Counted from the first letter of the stretch, positions 36,107-45,509 are shown. The stretch is DNA of 64,000 nt from Pelomonas cellulosilytica (GCF_021353265.1 NZ_JAJTWU010000005.1:310001-374000); one strand, 5' to 3'. Numbers and translations are program-made. Notes: a model not told the origin generated them from the letters alone.

Positions 36107-36418
36107 ATGCCCGCCATCACCTGCTTTATCCGCTACGACATCGATCCCCAACAGCGCGAGGCCTTCCGCCGTTACGCCGAGGCCTGGGGCCACATCATTC
36201 CGCGCCTGGGTGGCAGGTTGCTGGGCTATTGGCTGCCATGGGAAGGCGCGAACTTCGAGGCCTGGGGCCTGGTCGGCTTCGACTCGTTGGCCGACTACGA
36301 GGCCTACCGCGCCCGGCTGAAGGCCGACCCCGAGGCCCGTTCGAACTTCGAGTTCGCGCAGCGCGAGCGCTTCATCCAGCGCGAGCAGCGCACTTTCTGT
36401 GAGGATGTGCGGCCATGA
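36107..36418 (+). CDS. NIPSNAP family protein
   Basis: 103-residue dimeric alpha-beta-barrel (ferredoxin-like) protein. [20 protein letters not shown] and the repeated tryptophans and glycines ([33 protein letters not shown]) are typical of NIPSNAP. Biochemical role is not established for most members. It overlaps the following monooxygenase-type gene by ATGA, which in turn overlaps an ArsR-type regulator, so the three form one tightly coupled operon. Confidence 0.87.
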   Translation: MPAITCFIRYDIDPQQREAFRRYAEAWGHIIPRLGGRLLGYWLPWEGANFEAWGLVGFDSLADYEAYRARLKADPEARSNFEFAQRERFIQREQRTFCEDVRP

Positions 36419-36738
36419 TCGCCGTCATCTTCGAAGTGCAGCCCACGCCGCAAGGCCGGGCCTCCTACCTCGACCACGCTGCGGCGCTGAAACCGCTGCT
36501 GGACCGCGTGGACGGCTTCGTCTCGGTGGAGCGCTTCCAGAGCCTGGCGCGGCCCGACAAGCTGCTGTCGCTGTCCTTCTGGCGTGACGAGACCGCTGTG
36601 CGCCACTGGCGCGAGATGGAGCGGCACCGCGAGGCCCAGGCGGCCGGCCGCGGCGGGCTGTTTGCGGCCTACCGGCTGCGCGTCGCCACGGTCGTGCGCG
36701 ACTACGGCCTGCATGACCGCGAACAGGTGCCGCGGTGA
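36415..36738 (+). CDS. Antibiotic biosynthesis monooxygenase (ABM) domain protein
   Basis: 107 residues with the ABM dimeric barrel pattern: [58 protein letters not shown]. Members include small monooxygenases and haem-related or quinone-modifying enzymes; catalytic residues are not conserved enough to name a substrate. Both ends overlap its neighbours (ATGA with NIPSNAP, GTGA with the ArsR gene), so it probably works with them. Confidence 0.87.
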   Translation: MIAVIFEVQPTPQGRASYLDHAAALKPLLDRVDGFVSVERFQSLARPDKLLSLSFWRDETAVRHWREMERHREAQAAGRGGLFAAYRLRVATVVRDYGLHDREQVPR

Positions 36739-37448
36739 CCCGTTCCGAGCCGCGCCTGGCCCGCGTCGCCGCGGCGATTGCCGACCCGACGCGGGCCCGC
36801 GTGCTGGCGCGGCTGCTGGACGGCCGGCTGCACACGGCGGGCGAGCTGGCGAGCCATGCGGGCGTGACGGCCGCGACGATGTCGGCCCACCTGAAGCTGC
36901 TCGTCGACGAGGGTCTGGCCCGCGTGCGGCCGCAAGGCCGGCACCGCTACTTCGGCTTGGCGGATGGCGATGTGGCGCACGCGCTGGAAGCGCTGCTGCG
37001 CGTCGCCGACGGCCGCGATGCCGAGCCGGCTGCCGACCTGCGCCGCTGGCAGCGCCCCGCCATGCGCGGCCTGCGCCATGCACGCAGCTGCTATGGCCAC
37101 CTGGCCGGCGAGCTGGGCGTGCAATGGCGGGACACGCTGCTCTTACGGGGCTGGGTGACGATGGGTCCGGACGGGCGGTATGAGATCAGCGATTCAGGTC
37201 GCGAGGCGCTTGCGGCGCTGACGCCCGAAGGTTTCGCCGCGACGGGCCGCGTGCTGTACGACTGTGTGGACTGGTCCGAGCGCCGCGACCATTTCGCGGG
37301 ACCGCTGGCCGTCGCCTGGCTTGACGCCATGATGGCCAGGGGCTGGCTTCGTGCAGTGCCGGGCACGCGTGAGTTGAAGCTCATGCCGCCGGGGCGGCGG
37401 TACTGGACAGGGACGGCCGGGGAAGGCGTGCCTTTTCCCGAGACCTGA
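36735..37448 (+). CDS. ArsR-family winged-helix regulator with C-terminal extension
   Basis: 237 residues: an ArsR-type winged helix in the first about 85 residues (IADPTRARVLARLL, GVTAATMSAHLKLLVDEGLARVRPQGRHRYF), then about 150 residues unlike metal-sensing ArsR proteins, containing GWVTMGPDGRYEISDSGREAL and a Cys-Asp segment (YDCVDW). No cluster of metal ligands is seen. It starts with GTG overlapping the previous stop. It likely regulates its own operon, possibly in response to a small organic ligand or oxidant. Confidence 0.88.
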   Translation: MTRSEPRLARVAAAIADPTRARVLARLLDGRLHTAGELASHAGVTAATMSAHLKLLVDEGLARVRPQGRHRYFGLADGDVAHALEALLRVADGRDAEPAADLRRWQRPAMRGLRHARSCYGHLAGELGVQWRDTLLLRGWVTMGPDGRYEISDSGREALAALTPEGFAATGRVLYDCVDWSERRDHFAGPLAVAWLDAMMARGWLRAVPGTRELKLMPPGRRYWTGTAGEGVPFPET

Positions 37449-37562
37449 AGGCGCCCGCTTTTGTCGATGTCTTATTGGCATAGTCATTGGTCATCAAACA
37501 CTTGGGACGGCGGCTCCTGTTTATGCAGCATGGGCTGTCGCTCTAGGACGCGTTTAGGCCTC

Positions 37563-37964
37563 ATGCAAATCTCGCTGTTTGCGCAAAGAGCAAGCTTTCC
37601 CGACGTATGGCTTGATCATGGGCTCCTGGTCGGTCCGTTCTTCGAGGCGCAAGCGCGCGAGTTCGAAAGGGAATACGAAAGCGAGACACCGGAGGGCGGA
37701 ACGGAGCATTGGCGATATGGCGCGTTCGTTCATTGGCTGCGGGCCAAGCCAGCGGAGGCGACGGTTGTGGCACTCGCCGAGGCAGCGCTACGAGATCAGG
37801 ATCCATCAATGGCGGGTAATGTCATCCTAGAGTTGGCAGCGCTTCCTGCTTTCAGTCATCAGCTCCTTGAGCATGTCCTGGCCCGAGCGCCTGCGAGGAA
37901 GGAGCTAGGTGTCGCACCTGAGAAGTTGAGGGCTGTGTTCGCGAAGGCGCATCCCGCGGGCTAG
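37563..37964 (+). CDS. Hypothetical protein
   Basis: 133 residues, no family recognised. It looks helical, with an aromatic N-terminal half (FPDVWLDHGLLVGPFFEAQAREFE) and an alanine/leucine-rich C-terminal half. The start at ATG 37563 is uncertain, and no good Shine-Dalgarno is seen. It lies in a lower-GC patch (about 37450-38600) together with the GFA gene, which suggests an imported segment. Confidence 0.5.
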   Translation: MQISLFAQRASFPDVWLDHGLLVGPFFEAQAREFEREYESETPEGGTEHWRYGAFVHWLRAKPAEATVVALAEAALRDQDPSMAGNVILELAALPAFSHQLLEHVLARAPARKELGVAPEKLRAVFAKAHPAG

Positions 37965-38089
37965 CGTGCGGACTAGCCCTTCCATTGATGGGGCTTGTCC
38001 CGGTAAGCCGGGCCAAGTCCCTCATGTCAACTGTTGGCCCCAAAGAAACTACCCCAGCCAATCCTCCCGCGAATCAAAGAGGTACACCT

Positions 38090-38458
38090 ATGCATCGAGG
38101 AACTTGCCACTGCGGCGCCATCCAACTGACCCTCCCTTCCACCCCGGAAGGGGCGATCTCATGCAACTGTTCGCTCTGTCGTCGCGTTGGGGGACCTTGG
38201 GTGTATTTCGAGTTCGGCACCGTCCAGATCGAAGGGCATCCGGCGAATACCGTCGAGTACATCCAAGGCGACAGGACAATCCGGACCATCCGGTGTCGGA
38301 CTTGTGGATGTGTCACACACTGGGAGCCGCTCGATCCAAAGCCAGGCGCCAGGCACGGCGTTCATTTGGGCAACTTCGATCCAGAACTCATGGCCTCAGT
38401 CAAAGTGCGCAGGATCGACGGGGCCGACACCTGGAAGTTCTTGGATGAGCCGCAGTAA
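38090..38458 (+). CDS. GFA/CENP-V family zinc protein
   Basis: 122-residue zinc-binding protein of the GFA family (glutathione-dependent formaldehyde-activating enzyme-like). Zinc ligands are in place: C6-x-C8, C25-x-C27-x2-C30 and C69-x2-C72-x-C74. Some members bind S-hydroxymethylglutathione adducts, but most are uncharacterised, and no formaldehyde dehydrogenase is adjacent. AAAGAGG seven bases before ATG 38090 fixes the start. Lower GC than its surroundings. Confidence 0.9.
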   Translation: MHRGTCHCGAIQLTLPSTPEGAISCNCSLCRRVGGPWVYFEFGTVQIEGHPANTVEYIQGDRTIRTIRCRTCGCVTHWEPLDPKPGARHGVHLGNFDPELMASVKVRRIDGADTWKFLDEPQ

Positions 38459-38714
38459 TTCGGGGCCGAACCAGTCTATCGACCTGACTCGCGTCGGCAA
38501 GCCGCTGCTCGCCGCCGTGTTTCAACGTTGAACTTCATGTGCGTGACGGTGCAGTAACGGGCCGTGTGGCCGCGCCTCGCTGAGTCACTTCGCGATGGCG
38601 CACATGGCTGTTGTACGGTCAATGGCAACTCGCGAGCCCCACACCACCAGACCGGACCGGACCGAGAGCAAGTTGGACAAAATCCAAGCCGTTGTTGACT
38701 CTGAACTCGCGCCC

Positions 38715-39029
38715 ATGCCCTGGCTTCTGCTCGTCATTGCCGGTTTGCTCGAAGTCGGCTGGGCCGTCGGCCTGAAGTACACCGAGGGCTTCACGCGCCC
38801 GCTGCCCACTGTTGCGACGGTGGCGGCCATGGTGCTCAGCGTGAGCCTGCTGGGCGTGGCTATGAAGTCGCTGCCCGTGGGCACGGCTTACGCGGTGTGG
38901 GTGGGCGTGGGTGCGGTGGGCACCGCCGCGCTGGGCATGGTGCTGTTCGGCGAGGCGGCGACCGTGGGCCGGCTGGTCAGCCTGGGGCTGATCGTGGCAG
39001 GCATCGTGGGGCTCAAGCTCGCGTCCTGA
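38715..39029 (+). CDS. gdx: SMR-family guanidinium exporter (Gdx/SugE)
   Basis: 104 residues with four membrane helices. [24 protein letters not shown] carries the essential membrane Glu in helix 1 and, with [20 protein letters not shown], closely matches E. coli SugE/Gdx, a proton-coupled guanidinium exporter, and not the EmrE multidrug branch. Dimeric inner-membrane antiporter. The 256-nt upstream gap (38459-38714) has no gene, and a search by eye for a guanidine riboswitch found nothing convincing. Confidence 0.92.
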   Translation: MPWLLLVIAGLLEVGWAVGLKYTEGFTRPLPTVATVAAMVLSVSLLGVAMKSLPVGTAYAVWVGVGAVGTAALGMVLFGEAATVGRLVSLGLIVAGIVGLKLAS

Positions 39030-39039
39030 GCCCCAGGCC

Positions 39040-40641
39040 TCAGAGGTGCTGGGCCGGCACGTTCCAGCGCCGTGTCACCTCGCCGCGGCTGTTGACGCTT
39101 TCCAGTTGCACGCCAAAGCCCCACAGCCGGCCGACGTGCTTGAGCACCTCCTGCGCGTTGTCGTGCAGCGGGCGGTTGAGGTGCTGGATGTGGCGCAGCG
39201 TCAGTGACCGGTCGCCGCGCAGGTTCACGTTCCAGACCTGGATGTTGGGCTCGCGGGTGGACAGGTCGTACTGGCGGGATAGCGCCTGGCGCAGGTGGCG
39301 GTAGCCGGTCTCATCGTGGATGGCGGAGATCTCGTACTCGCTCTTGGACTCGTCGTCGAGGATGGAGAAGAGCCGGAAGTCGCGCATGATCTTCGGGCTC
39401 AGGTACTGGCCGATGAAGCTCTCGTCCTTGAAGTTGCGCATCGCGTGGTCGAGCGTCGGCAGCCAGTCGCTGCCGGCGATGTCGGGGAACCAGTCGCGGT
39501 CTTCGTCGGTCGGGTTCTCGCAGATGCGCTTGATGTCGGTGTACATCGCGAAGCCGAGCGCATAGGGGTTCAGGTTGGCGCCCGGGTGCTGGTAGACGAC
39601 GTTGGTATGGCTCTTGAGCCACTCGATCATCATGCCGTCGCTCAGGTAGCCGTCGTCGTACATCTGGTTGAGCAGCCGGTGGTGCCAGAACGTGGCCCAA
39701 CCTTCGTTCATGACCTGCGTCTGCCGCTGCGGGTAGAAGTACTGTGCGATCTTGCGGACGATGCGGACGATCTCGCGCTGCCAGGGCTCCAGCAGCGGCG
39801 CGTTCTTCTCGATGAAGTACAGCAGGTTCTCCTGCGGCTCCTCGGGGAAGCGGCGGCTCTCGGCGGCTTCGTCCGGGCGGTCGGGCTTGCGCGGCAGCGT
39901 GCGCCAGAGGTCGTTGACCTGCAATTGCGCGTACTGCTCGCGGTCCTTCAGCCGGGCGCGCTCCTCGGCGAGTGACAGCTTGGCCGGCCGACGGTAGCGG
40001 TCCACGCCGTGGTTCATCAGCGCATGGCAGCTGTCGAGCAGCGACTCGACGGCGTCCAGCCCATGGCGCTCCTCGCATTCGGCGACGAAGTTCTTGGCAA
40101 ACACGAGGTAGTCGATGATGGACGACGCATCCGTCCACATGCGGAACAGGTAGTTGCCCTTGAAGAAGGAGTTATGGCCGTAGCAGGCGTGCGCGATGAC
40201 CAGCGCCTGCATGGCCAGCGTGTTCTCCTCCATCAGGTAGGCGATGCAGGGGTCGGAGTTGATGACGATCTCGTAGGCCAGCCCCATCTGGCCGCGCTTG
40301 TAGCTGCGCTCGGTGGCGATGAACTCCTTGCCGTAGCTCCAGTGCCGGTAGTTCACCGGCATGCCGACGCTGGCGTAGGCGTCCATCATCTGCTCGGCGG
40401 TGATGACTTCGAGCTGGTTGGCGTAGGTGTCGAGGCCGAAGCGTTCGGCCGTCTGCTTGATGACGGCGTGGTAGTTCTCGATGAGCTCGAAGGTCCAGTC
40501 GTTGGGCGAGGGCAGCGGCTGGTTCGGGCGTTGCGCCAGCGGCACCATGCGCCGCAGCGGGTCGCGCTGGCGGCGCTCGGGCATGCCAGGCGGCGGCTTG
40601 GCGACGCGCCCGGGCTGGCGGCGGTCTTCCTTGGTGCTCAT
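39040..40641 (-). CDS. SpoVR family protein (YcgB-like)
   Basis: 533-residue soluble protein closely similar to the SpoVR/YcgB family: WTFELIENYHAVIKQTAERFGLDTYANQLEVI at the N-terminus, HACYGHNSFFKGNYLFRMWTDAS in the middle and NEGWATFWHHRLLNQMYDDGYLSDG, an HxxE/H-rich segment. Biochemical function unknown; in proteobacteria it is co-regulated with YeaG and YeaH in stationary phase and stress. It is third of the PrkA-YeaH-SpoVR set, with 124 nt after yeaH and no separate promoter obvious by eye. Confidence 0.95.
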   Translation of the reverse strand: MSTKEDRRQPGRVAKPPPGMPERRQRDPLRRMVPLAQRPNQPLPSPNDWTFELIENYHAVIKQTAERFGLDTYANQLEVITAEQMMDAYASVGMPVNYRHWSYGKEFIATERSYKRGQMGLAYEIVINSDPCIAYLMEENTLAMQALVIAHACYGHNSFFKGNYLFRMWTDASSIIDYLVFAKNFVAECEERHGLDAVESLLDSCHALMNHGVDRYRRPAKLSLAEERARLKDREQYAQLQVNDLWRTLPRKPDRPDEAAESRRFPEEPQENLLYFIEKNAPLLEPWQREIVRIVRKIAQYFYPQRQTQVMNEGWATFWHHRLLNQMYDDGYLSDGMMIEWLKSHTNVVYQHPGANLNPYALGFAMYTDIKRICENPTDEDRDWFPDIAGSDWLPTLDHAMRNFKDESFIGQYLSPKIMRDFRLFSILDDESKSEYEISAIHDETGYRHLRQALSRQYDLSTREPNIQVWNVNLRGDRSLTLRHIQHLNRPLHDNAQEVLKHVGRLWGFGVQLESVNSRGEVTRRWNVPAQHL

Positions 40642-40765
40642 GTGTGCCCCTCGTCCGATGAGTACGTCGGCCGGTCCCCCGAGGGGGGGAGCGCGGACAG
40701 GGTTCGTCCAGAGGACGAGCCATGCCAGCGAACGGCCGGCTTGGGCACGGCCCGGCGCTCGGACC

Positions 40766-42046
40766 TCATGCCGTTGCCCCTTCCTTTTTGAACAGATCGC
40801 GGAAGACGGGGTAGATCTGCGAGGCTTCGACGGCCTTGCGCATCGCGAAGTGCGGTACGTCCTCGGCGAGCTTCACGTACTCCTCCCACAGGTTCTGCTC
40901 GGGCTCGGCCACCTGCACGTAGGCGAAGTAACGGCACAGCGGCAGGATCTTGTCGGCCAGGATCTCGCGGCAGCGGCCGCTGTCGTGGTGCCAGTTGTCG
41001 CCGTCGCTGGCCTGGGCGCCGTAGATGTTCCACTCGGTCGGCGAGTAGCGCTCCTTGATGATCTGCTCCATCAACACGAGCGCGCTGGAGACCACCGTGC
41101 CGCCGGTCTCGGTGGCGTGGAAGAAGTTCTGCTCGTCCACCTCCTGCGCCTGGGTGTGGTGGCGGATGAAGACCACGTCAATCTTCTCGTAGTGCCTTGT
41201 GAGGAACAGGTAGAGCAGGATGAAGAAGCGCTTGGCGAGGTCCTTGCGCGCTTCGTCCATAGAGCCGGACACGTCCATCAGGCAGAACATCACCGCGCGT
41301 GTCGTCGGGACGGGGATGCGCACGCGGGAGCGGAAGCGCAGGTCGATCGGGTCGAGGAAGGGGATGGCGTCCAGCCGCGAGCGCAGGTGGGCGATGCGCT
41401 CGCGGGTCTCTGCCAGCAGGCGGGGGGTCTCAGGGCGGTCTTCCTTCAGCAGCTCCTGCTCGCGGGCTTCAAGCTCGTGCAGCTCGCGGCGCTTGTCCAT
41501 GCCCAGCGCGATGCGGCGGCCCAGCGCGCCGCGCATCGAACGCACGACGTGCAGGTTCGTCGGCGTGCCGTCCGACGAGAAGCCGGCGCGCTGCGTCTTC
41601 CATTCGGGCGTGTCGGCCAGCGTGGTGCGGGCCAGGTTGGGCAAGGCCAGGTCGTCGAAGAAGACCTGCATGAACTCTTCCTTGCTCAGGTGGAAGACGA
41701 AGTCGTCCTCTCCTTCGCCCTGGTCGCTCGCCTGGCCGCCGCCACCGCCCCCGCCTTGTCCACCCTTGGGTTTGGCGATGCGGTCGCCCTTGACGTACTC
41801 CTGGTTGCCCGGCCGCACGACCTCGCGGACGCCGCCATCGCCATGGCCGAAGACGGGCTCGTTCAGGTCCTTCTTCGGGATGTGCACGTCCTCGCCGCGC
41901 TCGATGTCGCGGATGCCACGACCGTCCACGGCGCGCTTGACCGCCTCGCGGATCTGCTCCTTGTGCCGGCGCAGGAAGCGCTCTCGGTTGCCGATGGACT
42001 TGTTCTTGCCCGACAGCCGTCTATCGATGATTTGCTGTAGCGACAT
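40766..42046 (-). CDS. yeaH: YeaH/DUF444 VWA-like protein
   Basis: 426 residues. A basic N-terminus (RRLSGKNKSIGNRERFLRRHKEQI) leads to a Gly-rich linker (KGGQGGGGGGGQ), a central DUF444 region and a von Willebrand-A-like domain with a MIDAS motif D-V-S-G-S-M-D near residue 260 and TGGTVVSS near 318. It is the partner of the PrkA/YeaG kinase in stress and nitrogen-starvation responses, presumably as an adaptor or target. Its ATG is 16 nt after the PrkA stop. Confidence 0.95.
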   Translation of the reverse strand: MSLQQIIDRRLSGKNKSIGNRERFLRRHKEQIREAVKRAVDGRGIRDIERGEDVHIPKKDLNEPVFGHGDGGVREVVRPGNQEYVKGDRIAKPKGGQGGGGGGGQASDQGEGEDDFVFHLSKEEFMQVFFDDLALPNLARTTLADTPEWKTQRAGFSSDGTPTNLHVVRSMRGALGRRIALGMDKRRELHELEAREQELLKEDRPETPRLLAETRERIAHLRSRLDAIPFLDPIDLRFRSRVRIPVPTTRAVMFCLMDVSGSMDEARKDLAKRFFILLYLFLTRHYEKIDVVFIRHHTQAQEVDEQNFFHATETGGTVVSSALVLMEQIIKERYSPTEWNIYGAQASDGDNWHHDSGRCREILADKILPLCRYFAYVQVAEPEQNLWEEYVKLAEDVPHFAMRKAVEASQIYPVFRDLFKKEGATA

Positions 42047-42062
42047 CAGGCGACTCGCTTTC

Positions 42063-43985
42063 TCAGCTGCTCTTCCTCACGCGCAGGTACCACTCGCACA
42101 ACAGCCGTACCTGCTTGGCCGTGTAGCCCTTGTCCACCATGCGTTGCACAAAGTTCTCGTGCTTCTTGGCGTCCTCGGCGCTGGCCTTGGCGTTGAAGCT
42201 GATGACGGGCAGCAGCTCCTCGGTGTTGGAGAACATCTTCTTCTCGATGACGGTGCGCAGCTTCTCGTAGCTGGTCCACAGCGGGTTCTTGCCGGCGTTG
42301 TTGGCGCGGGCCCGCAGCACGAAGTTGACGATTTCGTTGCGGAAGTCTTTGGGGTTTGAAATGCCCGCCGGCTTCTCGATCTTCTCCAGCTCGGCGTTCA
42401 GCGCTGAGCGGTCGAAGACCTCGCCGGTGTCGGTGTCGCGGTACTCCTGATCCTGGATCCAGTAATCGGCGTACGTCACGTAGCGGTCGAAGATGTTTTG
42501 GCCGTACTCGGAATAACTTTCCAGGTAGGCGGTCTGGATTTCCTTGCCGATGAACTCGGCGTAGCGCGGGCTCAACTGCTCCTTGATGAAGCCGACGTAC
42601 TTCTCTTCCAGCTCCTTGGGGAACTGCTCGCGCTCGATCTGCTGCTCCAGCACGTACATCAGGTGCACCGGATTGGCGGCGACCTCGGCGCTGTCGAAGT
42701 TGAAGACCTTGGACAGGATCTTGTAGGCGAAGCGCGTGCTGATGCCGCTCATGCCCTCGTCGACGCCGGCGTAGTCGCGGTACTCCTGGTAGCTCTTCGC
42801 GCGCGGATCGGTGTCCTTCAGGTTCTCGCCGTCGTAGATCTGCATCTTGCTGAACAGCGACGAGTTCTCGGGCTCCTTCAGCCGCGTCAGCACGGCGAAC
42901 TGGCTCATCATCTTCAACGTGCCCGGCGCGCACTTGGCCTCGGCCAGCGACGAGCCACGGATGAGCTTCTCGTAGATCTTGATCTCCTCGCTGACGCGCA
43001 GGCAGTAAGGCACCTTGACGATGTAGACGCGGTCGAGGAAGGCCTCGTTGTTCTTGTTGTTGCGGAAGGTCTTCCACTCGCTCTCGTTGCTGTGGGCCAG
43101 CACGATGCCGTCGAAGGGAATCGCGCCGAAGCCTTCGGTGCCCTTGTAGTTGCCTTCCTGCGTCGCCGTCAGCAGCGGATGCAGCACCTTGATCGGCGCC
43201 TTGAACATCTCGACGAACTCCAGCAGCCCCTGGTTGGCCAGGCACAGGCCGCCGGAGTAGCTGTAGGCATCGGGGTCGTCCTGCGCGAAGGTCTCGAGCT
43301 TGCGGATGTCGACCTTGCCCACCAGGCTGGAGATGTCCTGGTTGTTCTCGTCACCCGGCTCGGTCTTGGCCACGCCCAGCTGCTTGAGCACGCTGGGGTA
43401 GCGCTTGACGACCTTGAACTTGCGGATGTCGCCGCCGAACTCGTCGAGCCGCTTGACGGCCCACGGCGACAGGATGCGGTTCAGGTAGCGGCGCGGGATG
43501 CCGTAGTCACGCTCCAGCAGCGGGCCGTCCTCGGCGGGGTCGAACAGGCCCAGCGGGCTTTCGTTCACCGGCGAGCCGGCAATGGCATAGAACGGCACAT
43601 GTTCCATCAGCTGCTTGAGCCGCTCGGCGATGGAGCTCTTGCCGCCGCCCACCGGGCCCAGCAGGTAGAGGATCTGCTTCTTTTCCTCCAGCCCTTGCGC
43701 AGCGTGCCTGAAATAGGACACCACCTGCTCGATGGCTTCTTCCAGCCCGTAGAACTCGGCGAAGGCCGGGTAGATCTTGATCGTCTTGTTCGCAAAGAGG
43801 CGCGACAGCCGTGGGTCGTTGCGCGTGTCGAGCATCTGCGGCTCGCCGATGGCCTGCAGCATGCGCTCGGCGGCGGTGGCGTAGGCGAGGGGGTTCCTCT
43901 TGCATTCGGCGAGGTACTCCTCCAGCGAGAGCTCCTCGACCTTGGTGCGCTCGTAGCGAGCTGCAAAGTGACTGATGACGTCCAT
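42063..43985 (-). CDS. yeaG: PrkA/YeaG serine protein kinase (AAA+)
   Basis: 640 residues, the normal length for YeaG (about 644). An N-terminal PrkA AAA domain has Walker A GPVGGGKSS and Walker B-like EGFGAIPFDGIVLAHSNESEW; the C-terminal PrkA domain shares remote similarity with eukaryotic-type kinases. It acts with YeaH in stress adaptation, and some homologues behave as AAA+ proteases. ATG 43985 has AGGAG seven bases upstream; the frame is open to 44039 but without a signal. A strong hairpin lies in the leader (44053-44090). Confidence 0.95.
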   Translation of the reverse strand: MDVISHFAARYERTKVEELSLEEYLAECKRNPLAYATAAERMLQAIGEPQMLDTRNDPRLSRLFANKTIKIYPAFAEFYGLEEAIEQVVSYFRHAAQGLEEKKQILYLLGPVGGGKSSIAERLKQLMEHVPFYAIAGSPVNESPLGLFDPAEDGPLLERDYGIPRRYLNRILSPWAVKRLDEFGGDIRKFKVVKRYPSVLKQLGVAKTEPGDENNQDISSLVGKVDIRKLETFAQDDPDAYSYSGGLCLANQGLLEFVEMFKAPIKVLHPLLTATQEGNYKGTEGFGAIPFDGIVLAHSNESEWKTFRNNKNNEAFLDRVYIVKVPYCLRVSEEIKIYEKLIRGSSLAEAKCAPGTLKMMSQFAVLTRLKEPENSSLFSKMQIYDGENLKDTDPRAKSYQEYRDYAGVDEGMSGISTRFAYKILSKVFNFDSAEVAANPVHLMYVLEQQIEREQFPKELEEKYVGFIKEQLSPRYAEFIGKEIQTAYLESYSEYGQNIFDRYVTYADYWIQDQEYRDTDTGEVFDRSALNAELEKIEKPAGISNPKDFRNEIVNFVLRARANNAGKNPLWTSYEKLRTVIEKKMFSNTEELLPVISFNAKASAEDAKKHENFVQRMVDKGYTAKQVRLLCEWYLRVRKSS

Positions 43986-44533
43986 GCCGATCTCCTGCGG
44001 TTTGAACTCCACAGGGCCGTGAGCACGATCCGTGCCCATGGTCAGCTGGGGGGTTCTGATCGCGCCTCAACTGCAAGGCGTCATCAGAACTCTCCGTCGT
44101 CGCACTGTCAGCTTGCTACGGCCGACAGCCACCTCATCGCAAGAATAAGCTGCCGTCTGCCCACCAACAAACCAGCTCGGTCTTTCGTTGACAGGGTGCC
44201 AGTCCAGCATACGCCCGAGGAGTAGGCAAGACCTGGTACCTGTTGGTCAAACCACACGAAACAGGGGGGCTTGTGCGCTCCTGCTGGGCGCGCGGTGCGT
44301 GAAGCAGGGTTGCGGTCCTGAGCGGAGTGTTGAGCCGCAGCAGGCGGACGCGCTGTCAGCCGTCGCCGCATTGCATCGGGCGGGCCCGTGCTGGTGCCCG
44401 TGTCCCCGATCTCTTGGACGTCGAGCCCGGATTCGCAGGCTGCGGCACCACAAACCCCTGATCTCCGGGATGACCGCAACGATCGCGGCCACTACAACCG
44501 CGGCCTTGCAAAGATGAGCCTCAAGGGAGAGCT
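43986..44533. other. 548-nt gene-free region between divergent PrkA and PEP-CTERM genes
   Basis: Apart from the 44053-44090 hairpin, no open frame with a start signal, tRNA or repeat was found. It must hold the promoters of the PrkA operon (leftward) and the PEP-CTERM gene (rightward); no -35/-10 pair was convincing by eye. GC is a little lower around 44100-44280. Confidence 0.6.
44053..44090. other. Long hairpin upstream of the PrkA operon
   Basis: GTTCTGAT and ATCAGAAC form an 8-bp outer stem; one mismatch and a G-T pair follow, then CGCCT/AGGCG, closing an 8-nt loop. It starts 68 nt before the PrkA ATG. No T-tract accompanies it, so it is a leader RNA structure, an operator pair or a small repeat element more than a terminator. 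Confidence 0.5.
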
Positions 44534-45493
44534 GTGAAGTTTGTTCGTTTCGCGCTGCTGGCATGCAGCATGGGTGTGGCCACGGCCGCGCAGGCCGACG
44601 TGTCCTTTGCGTTCGGTGTTACAGCCGAGAACCTGAACACCGGCGTCTACAACTACCTGTATCCCGACGTGCAGACCTCAGGCGTGCTGAGCACCGGTGG
44701 GCCGCTGATGGTGCAGTCGGATGGCGTGTCGGCAATGGTCAACGCCTGGGCCGATGCCCGCACCGGCGTGTTCAAGTCCATCGCCAGCGTCAACATCAGC
44801 TCGGGCGGCCGCCCCGTCGACATCGCTGAGGCGTACTCGCGACTGGAGGTCAGCGACGTGCTGGTCTTCAACGCCACAGGCTCCACGGCGACGGCCGAGT
44901 TCCGGCTGAGCTACGACACGGCGATCAGCGGCCTGGGCTTCAGCGCTTTCCCGCGCGAAGGCGAGGTGTCGCACTTCCAGCAGGTGTTGTCGTTCCGCCA
45001 GATGACGCTGTCGTATGAGGTGGCCAACCCGGTTTTCGATCCCAACGCCAGCTGCACGGGCAGTGGTGAAGGCATGTTCTGCCCGGCGGAGACGCAGCAG
45101 TTCCTCACCGTCGAGAAGTCGGCCTCCAACGAGCAGTTCCGCGAAGTGGCCTTGGGTGGCCCGGACGGCACCTATACGAACGGCGAGGCCACCAACGGCC
45201 GCTACACCGGCACCGAGGTGCTGTCGCTGGAAGTGCCCACCGGCGTGGAAGTCCACCTGTCTTACACGGTCTACAACATGGCCCGCTGCTTCCACATGGG
45301 CAGCTGCACGCTGACCAGCGACGCCAGCCATTCGGATTACCTGGGCCTGGTGGCGCCGCAGGGCTTCAGCTCGGCCAGCGGCTATCAGTACCTGGGCCTG
45401 GCCGCAGCCGTCCCTGAGCCCGCCACCGCCTGGATGGGTCTGGCCGGCCTGGGCCTCATCGCGGGCGTGCTGCGCCGCCGTCGCCAAGCCTGA
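44534..45493 (+). CDS. PEP-CTERM sorting-domain protein
   Basis: 319 residues: signal peptide (FALLACSMGVATAAQA), a beta-rich secreted body with two likely disulfide regions, and the C-terminal tripartite sorting tag VPEPATAWMGLAGLGLIAGVLRRRRQ (Pro-Glu-Pro, membrane helix, Arg cluster). Such proteins are anchored or released by an exosortase (EpsH), linked to exopolysaccharide and biofilm; no exosortase is in the window. Start codon is GTG 44534 after AAGGGAGA. Body function unknown. Confidence 0.9.
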   Translation: MKFVRFALLACSMGVATAAQADVSFAFGVTAENLNTGVYNYLYPDVQTSGVLSTGGPLMVQSDGVSAMVNAWADARTGVFKSIASVNISSGGRPVDIAEAYSRLEVSDVLVFNATGSTATAEFRLSYDTAISGLGFSAFPREGEVSHFQQVLSFRQMTLSYEVANPVFDPNASCTGSGEGMFCPAETQQFLTVEKSASNEQFREVALGGPDGTYTNGEATNGRYTGTEVLSLEVPTGVEVHLSYTVYNMARCFHMGSCTLTSDASHSDYLGLVAPQGFSSASGYQYLGLAAAVPEPATAWMGLAGLGLIAGVLRRRRQA

Positions 45494-45509
45494 TCCGCGG
45501 CGACGGACA

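Noticed and set aside
38459..38714. Guanidine riboswitch before the Gdx-type exporter
   Set aside because: ACGG tetranucleotides occur, but the two short hairpins with ACGR loops of guanidine-II, and the features of classes I and III, cannot be drawn convincingly.
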